A DNA stretch of 64,000 nucleotides from Rotaria socialis (lineage: Eukaryota; Rotifera; Eurotatoria; Philodinida; Philodinidae), in NCBI GenBank assembly GCA_905331475.1, contig CAJNYU010002043.1, positions 38,132 to 102,131 of the forward strand. Direction: 5' to 3'. Below the pieces are notes generated by a model. That model had not been told where the DNA came from. It did not search any database and saw only the letters and a program-made list of their open reading frames with translations. This document shows positions 51,295-63,861 of the stretch, piece after piece. The stretch's first letter is position 1, and each line of letters begins with the position of its first letter. The translations under genes were made by a program, and so were the position numbers.

Positions 51295-54200
51295 TTACAA
51301 ATAGAACAAATTTTTATATTGTGCCAAGTTTGGTAAAGCACCAAGTGTTTCACCTACTAACGATGAAAGACGTTGAGCAAACTATTGGGAAGCGAAAGAA
51401 ATAAATCATTCAGTTTTTTTTTCTTAATAAACTAAAAAAATATTTTTACTCGGCATGTTGATGGAAAAAAGAAATGATGTCGTTGTGGAATGTGTAATGT
51501 TAAGTAAAGTATAAGTCGTTGAATTTTTTGTGCTGATAAATCAGTATTATCAAATAGTACGAGAAATTGACGAGCTTGTAAAGTTGAACAATTATCTCGA
51601 TGTGATGATAAATAAAAGCAGTAGCTTGGTCTAGAAAATAGATACATCTATTTTTATCTATTTCATAAGAGGATTTATAAATACTTACGAATCGTTTGCA
51701 ACAAAATAATCAGTATTAGTAGCTTTCTTCGGCTAAAAGAGATATAAATAGAATTCATTTTTAGTCTAATGAGATCTCATGTGTAGAAAATAGAAAGAAC
51801 GTATTTGAGGCTATTCGAACTTATAAGAATCTATAAGTATGTGCTATTTCTTTTGCATTTGAACTTCTTCACAGTAACATAAATTGGGGTTTCATAATTA
51901 GTTTAATTGAAATCCAACTTATGTCGAATCGTGAATTCATATGGACATGGCAAAGTATCATGTTTGTGTTAAATTAAGTACGTGTGTCATCATCTACTAT
52001 TTTAGTATCTGGCATAATTTTGTTTTTGTAATATAGTATTGAAAATTTTCACAGGATATTTTTCGAAAGTCCTTTTGCATGAATTCAAACAATTGAAGTC
52101 TGAGACATGAATTTGTATCCGTGAGATTATATGCTATGTGTTCAGCGTGTCAAACCTGGATTTGTATAAACTATTGTTAATACAAACGCGCCACAAGAGA
52201 ATTTCTTTTAATTTCGGAAAAGTTCGATTGATCAAATAAAAAACAGAAACGGTCACTATGACTTCATCATATTTCTTGAAAATTTATTTATTCCGGGGAA
52301 AAGAAGCATTATTTTTTAAATAGAGATGCTTTTGTTCACGTGATAAAAAAAGCAAGTAAACATCCACTTGTCAATACTGAAACGCTTGTCGCAATATAAA
52401 AGGTGATCTAAAAGTTTGTTCCTCGCTTCTTATTGGTCGTTAAATTTCAATATATCTGCTTAGTTTTTTATTGTCGAAACGCTCTTATCAAAAACAATCC
52501 AATATCGTAGATTAATAACGTCTCATTATAATACATCGACTATGTTCTCATTTTGGGTGGTTATGTAGAGTTGTCTGTTACGGTGTTAGCAACAAAAAGC
52601 ACGCATTATTTTACATAATACTCCCTCAGGATTCACATCGACAGCTTTTGATATATTTATGGCTGAGAACTAAGTGTTACAACTCGTCAAAAACATAGAT
52701 CAAGTTTGCATTGTTAAGATTGAGTGATATATTACAACAATACTAAGGATGAGATCCATCCCGGTTAACCATTTTGAACTATAATTTCAAAAAAAATCAG
52801 TACTTCTACTCATGTTAAAAAGACTTCTTGATCTTGCTCAAAATTCGATTTAATATAACTGGAAAACAGCATTAGATATTTATCTTTTACAATCATTCAT
52901 TTAACGCAACAAAAACAAAAAAGACCTTTGCAGTCATTGATTTTAGTCTCGAATTCTTTTTTCTTCACAAACGAGTAAATTTCATCGGCAAGTTATTTCT
53001 CTAATCGGAGAACAACTGACTTCTCTTAATATTTCACAGATTTATATGAATGAGATCATTTCTCAGTTGAATATTAGAAGTCACAATTTTACGAACCTGA
53101 ACATATTTGTAGGAATCATAAATCATTTGTTTCATAAATGTAAATATAATCAATCGCGGTTCATAATCTTCTATATTACTATTATTTGTAATCAGATCAA
53201 TAATCGACGGAATTTCATTCTCCTTAATGATATTTAAATCATCAAATGACGAAAAAACATTTCGTCCAATAATAAGTGTTGTTGGATAAATTTTATTTTG
53301 CTAGAAAAAATAAAATGTTTTAAATCAAAATTATGGATGCAAAGAAAATCCTATGTACATACTTTATAATATGCATCAACAGCTAGCTGAACAAAACTTG
53401 CAACATCAGACCGAAGATCATTTTCGTTTGTATATGCTTTTGCATGACTAAAATATTCTGTCATAGTATTATTAAGTGAACCAACAATAGATAAAACATA
53501 ATCAAAATGTTCTGATGATTTATAATTTACATGTTCCGATGTCCATGTAGCTAATCCAATGATCATGAAATTTGACTGAAAGAATAAAAAATTACTTTTT
53601 CTCTTGTTGAAATAGATCTTACTATATTAATATTAGTTGGTCGAATTTGTCCTCCAAGTTTAACAGTAATATCTCGAGCAATGTTTAATGCAACACTTGG
53701 AAGAATATCATCGTCGGCTATCGTACTTCTTAAAACAATCTAAACAGATGATGTGCAAACAAGTAGAAAACCTTTAATAGATTTACAATAAAAATATTTT
53801 ACTTCAGTTGGTGTTGGTATTTCAATACAACAAATACGTTTAATTGTATTGTAACGATCAATTCGACGTGATTTAACTATTATTGATACAAGCTGAACCT
53901 AGAGAATGATTTTAATCTGAAGAATATCACGAGTTTATAAAAAAAAACCAATTACTTGGCGATTGAGATTATTACGAAGAGCATTTGCATATGTTGCTGT
54001 TTCATCATCATCCAATTTTACGTGTATTGGTTCATTAATAAGCATTCCTTGTTGTTGACCTACTTGTCGAAGCATATTTACATATGTTGATGCTCGATCT
54101 TCATCAATGTTTGGATAAATTAATAGCCAGTTGTTCAATGCGATCTTTGAAATATAAGTAAACATATTTCATAGGATGTTCCAAAAAATTCTATCGGAAA

Positions 54201-57177
54201 AGTAAACTTAAATATCTTTTTGTACTTACCTTACTTTTTTTCATAAAACAATAGCTAAAGTTTTAGTCAAAATATGTTTTCCAAAAGATATTTTTCTATT
54301 GATATTGAAATACAATAATTTTTTCAGGGACTCAATTTAGACTATCATTTATCATCAAACAACAATTTTAAACTATATGAAATAAAGAAAAATCCAGTTA
54401 TTGATACTGTTGGGATCTATAATTTTTTGAAGGAACTCAGAAGATCTCAAGGAAGATCGGTATGAATCCATTATTTAACACATCTTCAATTTCCTGAATT
54501 TAAACGTTGGTCCTATAAATCCACGGAACGATCGTGAACTACTTAAGATTAGTTATGTCTCTGTTGATGGTATGCAGACTATGTTTAATTGAATTGAATA
54601 CAAGAAATCTATGTTACATTCGTTTTAAGATATGAAATCTACTCTTAAATAATTAATAACTCATATCGTAGAAAAAAGAAAGAATTTCAATAAAACCCTA
54701 TCAATTTCAATTAGATTGCTAAAATTACATAGAGGAGCGTTTAATGTTTTCAGTTCGTAGATATAGCTATTCATATTTTTGTTAATTAATGAAATAAAAT
54801 CTAAAAAAAAACGAAATTCAGTACTCATACTTTCTATGCATAGATAATATTATCGAAGGCTTTAGGATTTACTCAAATAATGAAAAATATGACAATTTTT
54901 ATGCCAATCTAATCGACAACATAGACTCATGATAATCATAAATTCTAAACCCACATCTAAACTTCTACACAGAATAGAAGTCTATCCTCTGGATTAGATT
55001 GCTCCGTTGAAAATCAAGGTTTACTTCATGAAAAATGAACTAAAATTGATGAAAAATGAAAGGATGAACATTCCTCTATCAAATAATGCAAAAAAACGGT
55101 ATCAGGGCATGCTTTGTTACAAAATTATAGCTTATAGCTTGCAGAACAGAGACACCACCCACTGGCTTCGATTCTGTAGGGGAGTTTATACAGAAAGATT
55201 AGAGGCATAAATTGAAAAATTTATACCATTGAATTTCAATTATAATCAAATAGATATTTTTTGCATACCGGCTTAGTAAAATGTCCGTAAGAATAATCAT
55301 TATCCACTATATCTTTGTGTTCGTTATCTTCATCATCTTCAAGCGCTGTATCATTAATAGAAAGTTTCTAAACAGATAAATAAAAGAAAAATTCTTTTGA
55401 TTTTCTTTAATATACTCGATATGATTCGTCTATTATCGAATGTGTTTGAGTAGTATTTGCAACAATATCAATACCCCATAAAGTAAGGTATTTATTTGTT
55501 GTCATATTTCGTCGAATCATATCATCAAAGTTGCTTATTTCATTTTGACGACCAGCTGAATCTAATACATTTATATTTTGCGTTTTACGTGCCTATAAAA
55601 AGAAAATAGGCACTATTGATATTATAAAAACATTTTCTTACTCGAGCATCTCGATGTGCACGATCAGCTAAGCCAGTTAAATAACAAAATTCTGGAACAA
55701 GATAATTTACTTCCGTATTCGTCTGAAAACGTTTTATTAAATCGAAATACTAGTTGAGCAATTTAATCTTACAGTATTTTCACCGGGTCGCCGAGGACAA
55801 TAGACAAGTAATGGTTGATCAGGATCTTTAATTGTAATATCAAATCGATTCCTAGAGTAATTAAATGAATCATTTATATTCTAGATTTAAACAAAAATAA
55901 GACTTACAAATAATAATCAATTAATGTTGTTTTTGCTTCATCATTAATTATCAATGTTGCTGGTGTAAGTTGAAAATCAATATTATCAATACGTTGTGTT
56001 CGATTATCGTATCGTGTGAGAACAAGTTTATTGATTAATTCTTTTCTAGCAGATTCTCGATAATCATCACCACATGTTGACATATAGAAACGTTCTCTAA
56101 ATAAAAAATTTGATTTGTTTAGTCGAGTTTTTTTTTTTTGACAATGAAAATTTTACAATTCTTCATAACATGTTGTCGATGATTTTTGTGCGAAATCAAA
56201 AGTTAATAATATTCCATCTTCTTTACGTTCAATATTTACAATATTACCATTCCAATAGCGTACTCTTAAAATCGATTCACAATTAATTTGTAGAAAATAT
56301 TTTTCTGTTTTTTTAATTTACTTTTGTCGATATCCATTATTTCGATTCATAGAATTCAGAATTGATTCTCGTCCTTTGTCGATTGCTCTAAAATAATTAT
56401 TTTTATTCTTATTTCTTTTAAAAATCTATATTTAACTTACAATCGAAATAAAGAATTAATTAGATCAATAGGTATTTCTTCGATATTAATTGTATCACTG
56501 TATTTAAGTCGTACTTCATTGGGAGTATTTACTTTTGTATTATTAAAAACAAAAGCCTATTCAACAGTATAGTTTTTGTTTTATTTGTAAGAAATAAAAA
56601 TCTAAGTTTTTTTCTACTTCTTTTGACAATGGATTTGGAACATACATAAATTGACCATCATATAGTTTATGTAAGTCACCAAGAGTTTTCGATAGATGAT
56701 TTATCATTGTGAAACGAGTTGTTCGACTCGTTATTAATGGTTCAAATTCAACTACATATTTATGCCATTGTGTTACTGTACAACGAATAAATAGTTGATT
56801 TTCTAGACTAAGATTACATAAGATGTTGATCGAATGAAGAAATATTGTACATTCTTAAAAGAATACTTACAGATTTTTTGAAAAATTTACTAAAGATGTT
56901 TGTCTAAAATAGAAATAATCGAATGAAAAAAACACCAAAAAGTCTAATCAACTGACTTTATCTGACGTAAAACTTGTGCAGCACGTCCACTAGCTACATT
57001 TAAATTACTATTAATACTCATGGATGGTGCAGGTGTAGATAAATATGAATTCGACTATGATAATTAAAAAATAACTCAATCAAAATAAATTCCAATAATT
57101 TAACTTACTGAATTTTGTAAGATTTCCTTCACTGAATTACCACGCCCATAACCACTAGATACTTTCAAATTATTCAT
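51295..57177 (-). CDS. PIWI: Piwi-clade Argonaute with degenerate slicer site
   Basis: Minus strand, about 20 exons, about 807 aa. The start is MNNLKVSSGYGRGN, with GR-type sites as in Piwi N-termini. N/PAZ landmarks: DGQFMYVPNPL, RYWNGNIVNIE, RIDNIDFQLTPATLIINDEA and LVPEFCYLTGLADRAHRDA. MID: NNWLLIYPN, RRIDRYNTIKR, IPTPTE, VKLGGQIRP. PIWI: FMIIGLATWTSEH, SLNNTMTEYFSHA, LIIGRNVFSSFDDL, then after a 1.36-kb intron the last three exons (51689-51732, 51450-51630, 51295-51381) give LVLFDNTDLSAQKIQRL, PSTCR and FAQRLSSLVGE, ending in NLFYL at the stop, the classic Piwi terminus. By alignment with animal Piwis the catalytic D-E-D-H reads A-D-N-Q. In the MID 5'-phosphate pocket Tyr and the first Lys remain, but Gln is Glu. 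Frames are open throughout, which argues against recent pseudogenisation. Two introns exceed 1 kb. Confidence 0.9.
51733..53096 (-). other. Long intron in the PIWI-domain part of the Piwi gene
   Basis: The donor is ATGTTCAG|GTTCGT and the acceptor CTCTTTTAG|CCGAAG, phase 0. No gene seen inside. If the donor is skipped, the frame stops at about 53034, which would give a protein lacking the last 100 residues. A segment at about 52400-52430 loosely resembles a mariner end, not enough to call. Confidence 0.6.
54150..55268 (-). other. Long intron upstream of the MID-coding exons of Piwi
   Basis: About 1.1 kb between the exon ending in SYGHFTKP and the exon beginning with IALNNWLLIYPN. No gene or clear repeat boundary inside. 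Boundaries are approximate. Confidence 0.5.
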
Positions 57178-57368
57178 TATTGTTATTAATTGAATCTGGC
57201 ATGCAAAATTATATTACTTGGGAGAAATTAAATTTTATCCAATAGATTTTCAATCGGCACTAGAGACATCTAGATTAAAGCTCTTGATAGAGGACTGCTG
57301 CTAGGTGATAAACATTTTAAATGGTTCAATAGATTTCTATTCAGTTGTGTGTTTCAAAGGTTTTAGCA
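57178..57368. promoter_or_regulatory. Shared upstream region of divergent Piwi and IQUB genes
   Basis: Only 191 bp separate the Piwi ATG (minus strand) from the IQUB ATG (plus strand). Any promoters for both must lie here or inside the genes. No TATA box stands out. Confidence 0.5.
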
Positions 57369-60300
57369 ATGTCTGACAATCACGAATTACTATTACAGCC
57401 TGTTTCAACGATGATTAATGATAAGGATGAAAATATTAATATTGATCTTGATAATGAACCAAAATATTCCGGCGACGAACAAGAGCCAAAACTGGCCACA
57501 GTCAAAATGTTGCTTGAATCAATTGGACAAACTGTAACCGTCGCTTTTCCACTTCGATCACCAATAAGTGAATTAATCACGCACTTCGCTAAAGAATTAC
57601 GTATGCCAGAAAAAATTTTACAAGTAACATTTAAAGGTAAAATTTATTATTTAAATTTTCATGTGATTGATCATCGCTGAATTTTTTCTTTGTAAATAGA
57701 AAAGGTTCTTGATAATCAATTAAGTCTTTCTCAGATTGAAGTCGAACCAAATACAACTGTCAGCATGGGTTTGTTAATCATTAGAAATGCAAATACTATT
57801 CATTTTTATTTTTGTTTTTTGGGCTTCATTTTTTCTAGAATTACATTCAAAAGATCCAATAAATGAACCATTAAGACCATATAAACCACGTCAAGATATA
57901 TCTATGCCTGATGTAATTACTGTTCGAATTGATGAAGGTATAGTGACTATTTATTTTTACTTTTGCCTAACAAAAGCAAATATTTATCTTATTAAAACAC
58001 AGGTCAAAGCATGAGCCGTGATGTGGTTGTTGAAATCGAACGAAATAATTTTCGTAAACCTTATTTGGGTGGTGTACGTCATCGTATGAATGGAAAAGAA
58101 TTTCATCATGCTAGTGCTCAAACATTACCACCGCAAAGGCCGGATAAAGGTGTCATACGTTATTGTCGTGATACACAAACAATTCAAGGGCGACATCGAG
58201 TAATTCAAACAACAAATGAACAATCAACACAAATGAGTAAACCTGGTTATTTTGTCACAACTGAAAACGATCGTTTTTTGACACCACATCGTTATCAAAC
58301 TGCTGAAGAAAAATTTGATATTTTAACTAAAAAAGTAAATAACAATATAATAAAAGATAAAATTAAAATAGATACATGTATTGTTTTCATAGGCAATTAT
58401 AATACAAAAATATTTTCGTCGTTGGTTAGCAAAACGTGATGTAAATATATTACGAGAAGCATTTCAAGCACGATTACAGTATGAATTAGAAGAAAAACAA
58501 AGAAAAATACAAGAAAGACAAAATCGTTATCAACATGATCTTGATCGACGTTTAAATCCACGAACAAGAGATGATTTCGATGTACTTTATGCTGCACTTG
58601 AAAGTAAAACATTTAATTAGATAAATCAATAAATTTCATATTGTCTTTTTTTTTTCTTCTAATTATTAGAATGGCGTGAAGAAGAAATAGCTAAAATAAA
58701 TGCAACAAAACAGGGTGCATGTAAGAAACAATGAAGATACGAATTAATATAATTGACGGTTTTTTTTAATTTGAAAATAGCTCGAAAAGCAGCGTTAGCC
58801 TTATTAGTTGATGAAGAAACTGAACTATTAGCAACTATTGATCGCTATAAAACTGAAGCTCAAAAATATAATAAAGAAGTTAACATTCAACGTTTTCTTG
58901 AACGTGTTGCTCAGCCCAAACGATGGAAATATAAAGATGGTTCAACAACAGAAATGGAGTAAGTGATTTTGAATCAGAGTCAAACTAAAGAAGTTGCTTG
59001 AGAAAAACTGCTAGTGCTATTTTTTTATAATAGATCTCTCATTTTGTTTCTTCCCGCTACATTCTTTATAGTAATATCGATTAAATTCAGTTGCAAGTCA
59101 TTAGTAGATTCTATTTCATTAGATCATTCTTTTCTTTACACATAGAGCAGTTAAAATATTAAAAATATGTAGACCCCAGAAGAATGAATCCTAGTCTAGG
59201 ATCCGATGAGTTCCTATTGGAATCCGACGAAGCTCTTCGGAAGGCGCAAGGAAACTATCGGATTATCGTCGGATTCCTGATTTCAGAATCGATATCTGAT
59301 CCTAATATCGGAAACTAAGAAAATCCGACAGTAACCGTCAATCGGAACCGGAATGCTTCGGATTTCATTGGTTCCGACAATCGGATATCATTGGAAATAC
59401 AACTGTCGGATTCGACATTGATTCCTCAACCAGGAATCCAACGGGATTTCGTCGGATGGTAGGACCCCATAGAATCCGATGGGATTCGGTATCGGATTGA
59501 TTCACCTGAGACTATGCATTTAACTAAAAGATTTCTAAATGTGATTAGAAAAATTATTGATCAAATGAAATCGATTTAAGTATGACAAAAGTGCAAAAGA
59601 TAGTTCGTCTTAAAAGATGATTCTTTTTTTTGTAAAACAATTATTTCCTATAGGTATCGCAAGGAAAATGATTAAAATGAAGCACATCAAGTGCTACGAG
59701 GATATAATAGTTTACAAATGTAATCAAAAATAATTGAGATTAGTGCACGATACTGTAATTAGCGTATTGCAAAAATAATTTCAAATTGTTTTCGCTACGT
59801 ATATTACTTAATACCACTAAGTAAATCAAAATGTCTCAGCTAACCTTTACTGGAGTAAAAAAAAATATCTCAGTAAATATTCTTTACGAATATAAAACAA
59901 AGATTTTCGATTTAAAATTGAAAAGATTTAAAAAAAAATTTTGCTTCTACTATTAGTACACCTTATTCGATTCGTGCACGTGAATTAATGCAAATCTACA
60001 ATACAATTACTATGAAATTTTTAACACTCGATGAACGACTTGATATTCTTCTAACTTTAAAACATACTGTGAAAGTATGTTGATTGAAAATATTTTTAAC
60101 TATAATACAATAAAAAAAAACGTAACTGATTTGTAGGAACATGAATGTCGTCTAACGCAAGAGGTTATTCAATTAATTGATCGTGAAGCTGATCTTCTAA
60201 TGCGCGGAACAAAGGAAGAAAATTTATCTGGTCTACGTCAACGTATTGCAACACTGTTTCTTCAGTACATTAAAACACCTACATTCAATCCTGGTGTTGT

Positions 60301-61631
60301 TCGACATCTTAAGGTATGACTTTAAACACTTTCTTTATACAAGTTGTACCGATAGAAAAATTTAAATATTTTCCCTCAGATTCTCTCAAATAAGATGATG
60401 TGCGTACTGGAGATAGAGAATATTTTCAACTGTGTACGCGAAATGCTTTTTAACTATTCTTGCAAATTAGTACTTTCTTTCAGAGAGGATTGGCGTTGAA
60501 TTACTTATTCGTTTTCATATTCCATAAAAATCAAAAAATACTAATATAAAATCTAATAACTGTGAGAAGTCTACAAATCTAATCAAATTAGTCAGTATAA
60601 CTCTTTCGTGAAGGTTAAATAAAAATTTCAGCAGTATACATACAACTTGCGAATCAATAGGATCATAAGAAAAGATTTTCAATTTCCTTAGAACTTGTAC
60701 ATATGATATATTCATCTGAAATTTTCACATAGGTACCACAAGATCCAGTGATTGCTCAAGAACAAAAAACACTATATTGTCGTAGCTGTCAAAAATATTA
60801 TCCATCAACAGAATTCGCTGTTAGTAGTACTAATGCAAATATTGGTAAATGTCGGCTATGTCTTCGATTGGAAAATATTGCTAATAAACGAACAGATCAA
60901 ACGAAATTTAAGTATGATATTTTTCAAAATATTTTTCTGAAATCATTTGTTTTTTGTATCAAAATTGTTATTGTAATTTAGATTTTTACTTAAAAAGATT
61001 GAAAAAGAAGAATGCACGTATAGTGACGGAGCTCGTTGTATATTCTTTTTAACGGTAAGAATAAGATTTGTTTGTAATCAAAAGAGTTCTATTACTTTCG
61101 TCAAGAAATCGATAAACTCGTGATAATTTTGTTTGAAAAATTATTCGATGAATACTTTATTCTCTTATTTTTATTAGACCAATGATATAGAATATATGTT
61201 TACAAATATTTGGGATAGTCATTCGGCTTTAAGTGAAGAATCCGACATTTATACTTTAACATTTGTTCGATGGAATCGTCGTGAAGAATTTTCTCCATGG
61301 AACTGTATACTCTTGACATTACAAGAAGCATCGGCTCATTTAAAAATGGAAGATGCTGAAGCTGTAAATAGACATTTTAATTTACTAAAAAATCAATATA
61401 AAATAATATTATTTTTCGTCTTTTAAATAGAATTATAGTGAACCGTTTCGTAAAAAAATTCGTTATAAACATGCTGTATCACGTAGTCACTTTCTTAAAC
61501 TTGTTGAACATGTGAGCAATTATCATGAACAACTACAACAAGCCAACGCATCAAAAGATATGACTATAACAGCAGTGAAAATCGGTCGACAACGTGGAAC
61601 ACCAACAGCCGTGGCAAATACATCGGCATAG
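57369..61631 (+). CDS. IQUB: IQUB-like IQ and ubiquitin-like domain ciliary protein
   Basis: Thirteen exons give about 713 aa, near the size of vertebrate IQUB (about 790). The ubiquitin-like domain lies at about residues 40-120 ([37 protein letters not shown]). It is followed by the family block [39 protein letters not shown] and [14 protein letters not shown]. The IQ motif is [15 protein letters not shown], then a charged coiled-coil region. The C-terminal half has [25 protein letters not shown], a double C-x2-C ([16 protein letters not shown] and [13 protein letters not shown]) and [23 protein letters not shown] is a radial-spoke (RS1) component of motile cilia in mammals; rotifer coronal cilia or sperm would need it. 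An alternative Met lies at 57345. Intron 58959-59956 carries a MITE. Confidence 0.93.
59175..59510. mobile_element. Word-array MITE, GGATTCC type, copy 2, in an IQUB intron
   Basis: Ends are CCCAGAAGAATGAATCC and, reverse-complemented, CTCAGGTGAATCAATCC. The interior is packed with CGGATTCC, GGAATCC, CCGATGGGATTC and similar words in both orientations. It lies in the 998-nt intron 58959-59956, the longest intron of the gene. It resembles the copy at 30765-31098 in composition and ends, but the interior does not align base by base. Confidence 0.7.
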
Positions 61632-61809
61632 AAGAAAAAACTGGACAAGATGCTTTTTCTTATGGACTGATAGAGAAAAATTTCGTCTTGTCTACCTATC
61701 TTTTTTTTTTGTTTTCTTTTTATATTCAGAAACAAAAATTACCTTTGCCTTTTATTTATTAATTTTTAAATCGAAACAAAACAGAGTGTGTTTATTTCTC
61801 ATACAGATC

Positions 61810-63619
61810 ATGGTGGATATTCAGCAAACAAAAATAAAAAAACAATCCCTATTTGATGAATTATGTAACAGTGAATTAGCTGTAAGATATATTTTATTAT
61901 TTCATTTCAATGGATCATTTTAGTTTTATGTAGAAAAATTTTCCAAAAACAGATTACATTCTTGTCAATACATCGGACGTTCTTCCTTCTACGTATGATG
62001 ATTTTTATGATGTGTGTAATCTGATGATTTAACTCGAATCGTGTTAACATTTTTGATTTTATCTATTTCATCATAGGAATATGCAAGTATGTTTAAAACT
62101 ACATTAACTGTTTTACAACCCATTGAAGATCGTATTAAAGAATGTGAAACAACTATGAATGAATATACTAATTTATTTTTTAAACAAGATGATGATGATT
62201 TTATACCTATGACAAAAGTCCCTCGTTCATTTAGTATATCGCTGGACGGTTAGAAAACGTGAATTTGTTTTGATTTTGATTGTTTTTTTGTTGTTCATAT
62301 TATTTTATAGACATGGATAAACTTGATCCAAATAGTGAATTAACTGCTATACTTAAACGACGAAAACAAATCTTTCTAACTGTATCATCAGATGAAAATG
62401 AAATAGAACGTAAGACCATAGAATCTTTGAGTTACAAACCTTTTCAACCGAACGTGTACAATGATTGGGCATCGGAAACTACCGTTGAAGTGATTGATAT
62501 TTTAAATAAAGTAACTAATGCACAAAAATTTAAGGTTAGCTACGATTTCCATGCATTCATGCCATAAATAATAAAATAATATTTTATTTAGGGAAATTTT
62601 CCTTATTATTGGAATAAAATAATTCACAGTGATACAAGTCAACATTTACTCGTTGATACATTTTGGTGGTTCTATTTAAAATATTTCAAAGTAAAATGAA
62701 CTCTATGTAGCTAGATATTTCGAAACACTTGATTTTTATCTATGTAGAAACAATTTGATGTCGATGAAGAATGTAACAAATATTTTGGACGAATTTCTAA
62801 AAATTATGTTGAATTGCTTCTTTCTGTTGATCCATGGTTTCGAGATAAATTTTTTAATGTTAGCTTTGAAATTTTGTTTATCATTCATGTTTATTGTTTT
62901 CATTTTCTTATAATTAAAGATTTATGCACCTTATTTATCTCAAGCAGTTTATCAAACATTTTTTGATACATGTCCTGATTCACGCATGAATTTAACCGAT
63001 AAATTTAAAGAATTTGTTGCAAATACAATAAGCGAATGGATATCAGGTGCATACGTGTTCTTTGTAGAGAACGAAACAATTATATGTAACAAATAACTTT
63101 CTTTTAGGAACTCAAGCAACTGCTGAATCATATAAAAATTGGAAAATTCGTGCTGATTCAACCATGATAACATCTGATAACGCAATGGAAAATAGTTCAT
63201 CATCAAATGACAGTTAGTATTTTTAATTTTACTAAATAATTTCATTCTTATTTATCTTTTAATAATTAAGTTTTAAAAAAAATTCTTCACCTTGAAGAAG
63301 AACTTGAGGCACTAGGTGGTGATTCTGGAGATGAAACTACCCGGTCTGCTGTAACAAAAGCATCTAGCGCAACACCAAGAAAAGTATATTAAAATTGCTT
63401 TCATTCTCTTCAATTCATGTGAAGTTTTTTCATTCTTTTGAATAGAATACTTTATCAAATTTTAATGGTAGCGCACAAATTGAAAATGAACCGTTTGGAT
63501 TAAGTAATCAAAGTACATTAGTTGCTCAATTTTTGGACCAATGTGATATTCAACCCAATACACCACGTCTACGAAATATAAATCGCATGCATATTAAAGG
63601 ATGGTCAGCAGACAAATAG
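61810..63619 (+). CDS. FAM227: FAM227 family (FWWh motif) protein
   Basis: Ten exons give about 424 aa: 61810-61881, 61934-62011, 62077-62248, 62311-62534, 62592-62690, 62748-62858, 62920-63046, 63108-63212, 63271-63383 and 63446-63619. The family signature is at the end of exon 5, LLVDTFWWFYLKYF, preceded by GNFPYYWNKIIHSDTSQ. Next come YFGRISKNYVELLLSVDPWFRDKFF, YLSQAVYQTFFDTCPDSRMN and FVANTISEWISG, all typical of the FAM227A/B domain. The C-terminal third is Ser/Thr-rich and poorly conserved. Vertebrate FAM227 genes are expressed mainly in testis and ciliated tissue; molecular role not settled. It starts 178 bp after IQUB on the same strand, so two ciliary-type genes are adjacent. A versus B subtype not resolved. 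Confidence 0.88.
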
Positions 63620-63861
63620 ATGCGTTATTTAATGATCTTGAGTTTTGTCTTACTGAAATTTAGAATCTCAAGTTTTTCAACACTAGTGAAATCTTTTCAT
63701 ATTTTATGAAGAGAATCTAAATACATATAATCATCTATAATGTAGGAAGATGAAGATTTTTTTATTATTATTGTAAAACAAATTTATTTTCTAATTGATT
63801 CAATCGATGACATTTATGAAAAGATTTCTTCAAAATATAATTATATTATAAGAATCAACAT
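63620..63861. other. 3' flank of the FAM227-like gene
   Basis: AT-rich 3' flank. No gene seen. Confidence 0.5.

Noticed and set aside
52400..52440. Mariner-like terminal sequence (GGTGATCTAAAAGTTTGT) in a Piwi intron
   Set aside because: Only one end resembles a mariner terminus; no matching inverted partner or TA duplication found.
53046..53237. Plus-strand 63-codon frame
   Set aside because: Antisense shadow of the Piwi exon around 53100-53290.
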